DNA of 64,000 nt from Vitis vinifera (taxonomy: Eukaryota; Streptophyta; Magnoliopsida; Vitales; Vitaceae), in assembly GCF_030704535.1 (NCBI RefSeq), contig NC_081821.1:5099001-5163000 (forward strand), given 5' to 3'. The position numbers and the translations under genes are program-made. Numbering within the stretch: position 1 is the first letter of the stretch; every line of letters begins with the position of its first letter. A model generated the notes under the pieces. The model saw only the letters and a list, made by a program, of their open reading frames with translations. It was not told the DNA's origin and did not search any database. Below, piece by piece: positions 59,201 to 64,000 of this stretch.

Positions 59201-61456
59201 AACTAACTGCCAACACTACCAGTTACTTCCTGTGATGATAAAGATTGTTTGAAGTTGTAATAAATATGTTGAAGCCTTTAAAATCTGATTCTAAAAACCA
59301 TTTTTCATGTCCTTTCCTATGCAAAAAGGAAATGAAGTTGAAAAAAAAAAATGCTTTCTGCTATTCAGGTTCTATATCTGTTATTTTATTGGTCTATTTA
59401 TGCCTACTTATTTACTTCAACGTAGCCCTTGAGGCCTGGCTCAAGTGGTAAAGGGTTGGGAGGGTTTGTGGAGGTTCCAGGTTCAAGTCCCAATAGGGAC
59501 CAAAAATTACTCTTATCATAAAAGTAAGGCCTTGCTCCAGAAGACTTGAGATGCTCTTGTAGCTAGTCATGATTCCTTGTTTTCTTCTTTTCTCTTTTTG
59601 AAACCTTAATCATGCATTTTTTGAAACTGTCTGCAAAAGTTATAATGAAGTATGGTTTCTGGGTCTACAAAAGAAAGCAAACATAAACAGAAAATGAACC
59701 TATCAATGAGCTTTAGGCTGGATAACAGTTAAGTCCATTATGGAAGTTCAAGGGAGGATTCCCAATGAAGTGATTCAGATATCAATAAAAAGAATGATAT
59801 CAAACAAGTAATAGGGTCAAAAAAACTGTATATTGTATATACATTTACACCGTAACAAAATACATTGCTCTATCTCTAGATTGTTCATTAAGACACTTGG
59901 ACCTGCCAAAATTGATACGTCTAGTCACTTAGATCATATGCCATCTTGGATGATATGAAACTAGGGAAGTGCAACTGGTGTGAGCATAACTATCATTTCA
60001 ACTAAGTTATGGGTGTTTCATACTAGTGTGTCAAAGCTGAGAATTTTGTGAGAGACATGTTAACATATAAAGCAAAACAAAACCAGAACTAATTCTAATC
60101 AATTAGTATTCAGTCCTAAAACAGGATGGAATAGGATGCTATTGTCTTCCTTCTGCTCTTTGGTTTTGGATTGAGATGTGTCTGGCTTGAAGCTCAATGA
60201 GATAATTTTGTGATTTTATAAAAGATAAAATGTTTTTCCTCTTAAATAAATGATCAAAATGCTGCTAAACAGATTGGTTTTCTGATTGGATTCTGAATTG
60301 AAGCTTTTACTAAGGGTTAATCAGAGGTTTTTCTCAGGTCATATGAATTATAGGATAAGATCTCAACTCATTTTCTAATTATCTATTTTGGGATTTGGCA
60401 CTGGGAATGACCTTTTCTTGATTATTGGTGGTTAATTTTCAGTATGTGATTATCTAGTGTCTTGAATAGGCCTAGGCATCTTAGGTCTAACCATCCTCAC
60501 TCAAGCAGATTTGTTTCTCTTTATGCTTCATCAATGAAGTTTAAATTTGAGAAACATCTATCTTGCATCATCTTTATCATTGCATGAAATTTGAACTTTG
60601 CAAGTTCAAATTTGAATTTGTTGAAGGGGGGAACATTCCTTGTACATTTTCAGTTCAGTACGCTTCTAGAGGATCACAACTACATTTGGATGCTGATCCC
60701 TCTCCGTCCATTTTGGACCACTTGGTAGGAGTGTTATAGCACAGTGTTTGATGGTGTGGAGACATCTTGTTCGATGATGAAATGTTTCAAGTTCCTCCAG
60801 GAAAGTGACATTTAAGCTTGTTGGGGATCATGTTATCTGGGAGTCAAATATACAACCCAAATCACAACCTTTTTAAATAGTTTAATGTGAAAACTGTGAT
60901 CAAGAAAAGCCTAGTAATTTTGGGAAAATGGATTAAGTATTTCTGATAAAAAAAATTTGGTTGAAGTATAGTGACCCTAATACATTTATTCACTTTGGAT
61001 GATTATTTTCATAAGTCACTACTTTTTTTTTTGAGGTTTCACCATATTATTTTGGTTGAGATAGTCAAACTATCCTTCTAGCTCTGTTTAGTGTTTAAGT
61101 TTATTTTGTCATGTCCTACAGATTTTTGTGTGTGTGTGTATGTGTATGTTCCTTGCCTAATAACATTCAATCTTCAATTCTTTTTCCAGGATTTTATCAT
61201 TCGTGGTGACAAAAGTCTACCTTTGTATAGGTGATGTTCTCATTACTTTTGGATAACTAGTCAATCTCTTTGAATTTTTACTTCTGTTTTCTATAATCGT
61301 GTTTCTCACAGTATAGCTTCAGTTCTGCAGTAGAGTTGTTGATGCACAATCACCTACCGCGATTGTTATCCCAGCTGGAGGCTCTAGCTTCAGCATGAAA
61401 TTGCGTGATGGTGACATGTCATGGCATGATTTTTTGCAAAGAGCAATAAATTCTAG
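53206..61456 (+). CDS. AAE17: Acyl-activating enzyme AAE17, peroxisomal type, 3' end missing
   Basis: Six exons are placed: 53206-53459, 54550-54679, 54784-55052, 58859-59063, 61190-61230 and 61331-61456. They sum to 1025 nt (341 codons) with consistent phases and GT-AG introns. The protein begins [20 protein letters not shown]. It includes [78 protein letters not shown] and [20 protein letters not shown]. These are hallmarks of AAE17/AAE18, the acetyl-CoA-synthetase-like members of the AMP-binding superfamily that adenylate a carboxylic acid and form its CoA thioester. The AMP-binding P-loop and the C-terminus lie beyond the window, as about half the usual ~720 residues are missing. Introns 3 and 4 are large and full of LINE and SINE pieces. 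The upstream neighbour is CAS. The true substrate is not shown by sequence. Confidence 0.9.
53928..54122. mobile_element. Short PIF/Harbinger-like MITE in AAE17 intron 1
   Basis: A 195-bp element has ends GGTTATGTTTGGTTCCC and GGAACCAAACACTGCC, related to the ends of the 21227-21552 MITE. The interior shares text such as TTTTATTTTCCTTCACTTTTT. The flanks are TTC and TTA, so the target duplication is imperfect. It is shorter than the other copy by an internal deletion. Confidence 0.65.
55323..55934 (+). mobile_element. 5'-truncated LINE in AAE17 intron 3
   Basis: A 612-bp piece is flanked by a perfect 9-bp target duplication GCTTATGGT (55314-55322 and 55935-55943) and ends in an A-rich tail. 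Its frames encode the zinc-finger-like C-terminal part of plant LINE ORF2 ([15 protein letters not shown], then [17 protein letters not shown]), with stop codons between. It is inserted in the same direction as AAE17. Confidence 0.85.
57336..57361. repeat. TTTA microsatellite
   Basis: About six uninterrupted units of TTTA in AAE17 intron 3, likely length-variable. Confidence 0.85.
57540..58245 (+). mobile_element. Probable LINE/RNase H-like remnant in AAE17 intron 3
   Basis: Frames around 57756-58131 are open but broken, with text such as [14 protein letters not shown] that resembles the end of the RNase H region of plant LINEs (ADFLAKQG type). The piece ends in LINE-like 3' text and an A-run near 58233. 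The left boundary is unsure and no target duplication was found. Confidence 0.45.
59425..59600 (+). mobile_element. tRNA-derived SINE in AAE17 intron 4
   Basis: It contains an RNA polymerase III A box, TGGCTCAAGTGG (59437-59448), and a B box, GGTTCAAGTCC (59480-59490), separated by about 31 bases, as in tRNA genes. The cloverleaf is not complete and the sequence continues past the tRNA-like head into a non-tRNA body, so it is a SINE rather than a tRNA gene. The right boundary is approximate. Confidence 0.6.
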
Positions 61457-62694
61457 GTATTTAATTTTATACATATGTTTGATTTTTGTTATATAGTCCA
61501 TTATCTTTATTTATGATCAGCATAGGTTTTTGTTTCTGTAATTTGAAATGGGATCTTGCGTAGGTTGTTTTTAAGCATCTCCTTTTTGCCTTAATGATAC
61601 ATTTGACTGTTCATGCTTAAAAATCTGAGAAGGCAAACTTGAGATCTTTTTTTTCTCTAATATTTTTTTCATTCAAATAACTGACACATATTTTGAGATT
61701 ATTAGGACAGAAAGATTCATGAGTCTTTTAAATTCTTTTGCACTCAAGTTGAAGCCATACAGGCTACAGCTAAGACCGAGGAAAAATTTTCTAGCAAATA
61801 GCTCTTGAACCTCTGAAGATGCTGGCTACCTTAGTAAAGTTTGGAGGCTATTTGAAACTTGGGTTCAATTCTTCTCCTGAACTTCTTCACCTCCCTGCCT
61901 ATCAAAAGAGGAAAAAGAATCCTATCCCTGGTTATTATCTGACTTTTGTGATTTTGCCATGCTTTTTGCTTTCAATTGACTTATATAAGATCATCATCCA
62001 AGAAATTTCTGGAGCCAACTCATCGACTGTTTTTGTTATACATGACAAACTGTGGAGGTCTCTCAACATCCTCCCTCCTTCCCCTCCCCTAACCCCTCTC
62101 TTTCTCTCACTCTCTTCCTTCTTCCCTCCTCTCTCAACCTATTTTATTCAGCAAAGAAGTTGTCCTCTCTTTCTCTTGGAGTCTGTTTTATTTATCAAGG
62201 AAGCTGTCCTCTCTCTCCCTTTCTCTTAACTCCAATCTCAGTGAACAATCCTTCTTTCTAATTAAAAAGACAGCACAGGAAAAATGAGCAACTTTCTCAC
62301 AGTATGCCCCCTTGAAGTCTCACCAACAATCTACTAGGTTGCATAAAGAGCTTTGTCATAACCAAGGACAATATAAGCACCCTCTAGAGCTTTCTTAAAT
62401 GTATGACTTGTAAATGTTAGTTGAAGAGTTGAATATATATTCACATCTTTACAAATCACTTTCTGGAAATGTATGACAATAAATAATTAGGCATGTGTCA
62501 AAAGTATTGTAGACATTTTCTTGATAGAAAATAGCAACTTTAAGCAAAGAAAAAAGTTCTCAAATATCTTAAAATATTATGACAATTAATATATATGAAA
62601 GAGTCAGATTGGCAAAGTAGTGTTTTTATCATCATTCTTGCTCGTGGACCAACTTAATCTTTTAATAAATATAAATATATTGAAGCTATCTTAT
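61457..62694. other. AAE17 intron 6, first part
   Basis: No AAE17 exon is found after 61456. A pyrimidine-rich tract occurs at about 62069-62135. The ORF at 61819-62229 is dominated by this tract and is not a gene. Confidence 0.4.
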
Positions 62695-64000
62695 TTCATA
62701 TTGTGGATGCTATGACAACAATTCTTCTAAAATTGGACATTGAGAAGGCGTTTCATCATGTCAATTGGGACTACCTTCTATCGATTATGTCCAAGATGGG
62801 GTTTGGGCAGAGATGGATTAATTGGATCAGGTGGTGCATCTCCACGGCTAATTTTGTAGTTTTAATTAATGGAACCCTTTCAGACTTTTTTTTGCAGCAC
62901 TAGAGGTTTGAGACAAGACGAAATCTCCTTATCTCTTCATATTAGTCATGAAGGTTCTTAGCCAGCTGTTGTTTAGAGCCAAAAGCGGGGGTTTCATTGA
63001 AGGGTTTAAGGTGGGAAGCAGTAGTGGAGTAGGAAGAGATTTGCTCCATCTTCTGTTTGCTGACGACACCCTATTATTTAGCAAGGCCAATAGTGATTTT
63101 CTAAGATACTTGAATTGGGTGTTCTTATGGTTTGAAGCGATTTCTGGTTTAAAAGTGAACAGGGATAAAAGTGAGGTTATCCTTGTAGGAAGGGTTGATT
63201 CTTTGGAGAATATCATTTCGGTGATGGGGTGTAGAGTTGGGAAGCTTCCTACTTCTTTTTTGGGTCTTCCCTTGGATGCCCCTTTCAATTCCTCAAGGGT
63301 GTGGGACGTAGTGGAAGAAAGATTCATAAAACATTTGTCCTTGTGGAAAAGGCAATATCTCTCTAAGTGGGGAGGCTTACCTTGATAAAGAACACTCTTT
63401 CAAGTCTCCCAATTTACTTTTTGTCTCTCTTTGTCATTTCATTGAAGGTGTGCACAATACTTGAAAAGATCCAAAGAAACTTCTTGTGGTGCGGTGGTGC
63501 CTTAGAGAAAAAACTGTGCTTGGGAAGTGGAGTTGGAGATTTGCTATAGAGAGGGATTCTTTGTGGAAACAAGTTATCATAGACAAATTTGGAGTGGAGG
63601 AAGGAGGTTGGTGTTTGAGAGAAGTGAGGGGAGCCTATGGTGTGAGAGTGTGGAAAGCTATTAGAAAAGATTGGGAAAGTATTTGCTCTAGATCCTACTT
63701 TATCGTAGGGAATGGGAGGAAGGTCAAATTTTGGAAGGATTTATGGTGTGAGGACCAAACATTGAAAAATGTTTTCCCTAATTTGTTCCAATTGGCCATC
63801 AACAAGGATGAGTGGGTGGGTGTTTGATGCTTGGAAGGAGGGCGGAGAGGTGGGTAGCTGGAATCCTTTGTTTTCAAGACACTTTAACGATTGGGAAATG
63901 GAAGAGGTGGAGGGTTTGTTCTGGAAACTGCATCCTTTGGTTTTGAATAGAGATGTGGAGGATGTCTTGAGCTAGAAGAATAGTAGGAATGGCTCCTTTT
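62695..64000 (+). mobile_element. LINE (L1-type) reverse-transcriptase pseudogene, continuing past the window
   Basis: Inserted in the AAE17 intron in the same direction. Frames encode reverse transcriptase: [17 protein letters not shown] (62724 onward), the catalytic LFADDTLLF (about 63052-63080), [40 protein letters not shown], then the C-terminal [20 protein letters not shown] and FWKDLWCED. It lacks the endonuclease and early RT regions, so it is 5'-truncated. Frame breaks occur near 62900-62947 and 63370, and about 50 residues are missing near 63515. It cannot make an active enzyme. Confidence 0.9.

Noticed and set aside
59437-59510. Possible functional tRNA gene
   Set aside because: A and B boxes are present but the acceptor and anticodon stems do not pair, and the sequence continues as a SINE body.
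61819-62229. 136-codon ORF in AAE17 intron 6
   Set aside because: It owes its length to a polypyrimidine tract and has low-complexity Ser/Pro/Phe composition.
1-64000. CRISPR arrays, prokaryotic operons or ribosome-binding sites
   Set aside because: The window is plant nuclear DNA; direct repeats seen are microsatellites, tandem duplications or LTRs.

Overview
This is a 64 kb piece of a dicot plant nuclear genome. The evidence is split genes with GT-AG introns, AT-rich intergenic DNA, plant-only gene families (CAS, TGH, CML, AP2/ERF, CC-NBS-LRR) and plant Ty1/copia, Ty3-type, LINE, SINE and MITE repeats. The protein and repeat flavour best fits grapevine (Vitis). That species call is recognition from memory, not something tested here.

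Layout from left to right. 320-6715 (+): the 3' ten exons of TGH (TOUGH), a G-patch/SURP RNA-processing factor; its 5' end lies outside the window. 11122-17018 (+): a complete 11-exon P4-ATPase lipid flippase (ALA10/ALA9 type, 1192 aa). 18173-18655 (-): an intact CML15/16-type calmodulin-like protein. 19888-20295 (-): a small single-pass membrane protein of unknown function. 24.7-27.3 kb: a possible transcription unit of unknown product behind a cluster of ACGT-core motifs. 29085-29774 (-): an AP2/ERF factor of the RAP2.11/ERN type. 34913-37585 (+): an intact one-exon CC-NBS-LRR gene. 38145-40743 (+): a complete 6-exon CAS gene (chloroplast thylakoid calcium-sensing protein). 53206-61456 (+): the first six exons of AAE17, a peroxisomal-type acyl-activating enzyme that runs off the right edge.

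Mobile DNA fills the spaces. The main items are a full-length Ty1/copia element (44688-50843) with near-identical LTRs and a perfect 5-bp target duplication but with a frameshift, a nonsense codon and a changed reverse-transcriptase active-site residue; a 2.1 kb apparent solo LTR (32214-34298); a PIF/Harbinger-like MITE (21227-21552) and a related shorter copy (53928-54122); a 1.35 kb terminal-inverted-repeat element (41664-43011); several 5'-truncated LINE pieces, two with clear target duplications; and a tRNA-derived SINE inside an AAE17 intron.

The genes do not form a pathway. Their order is informative: TGH, CAS and AAE17 are close neighbours on Arabidopsis chromosome 5, and ALA10 and CML16 are neighbours on Arabidopsis chromosome 3 (locus numbers recalled, not checked). 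The window therefore looks like an ancestral gene order that was split in Arabidopsis, with an NLR and transposons inserted between. I saw nothing here that amounts to a wholly new biological system. The most unusual items are the unassigned transcription unit at 24.7-27.3 kb and the structural features of the copia element.
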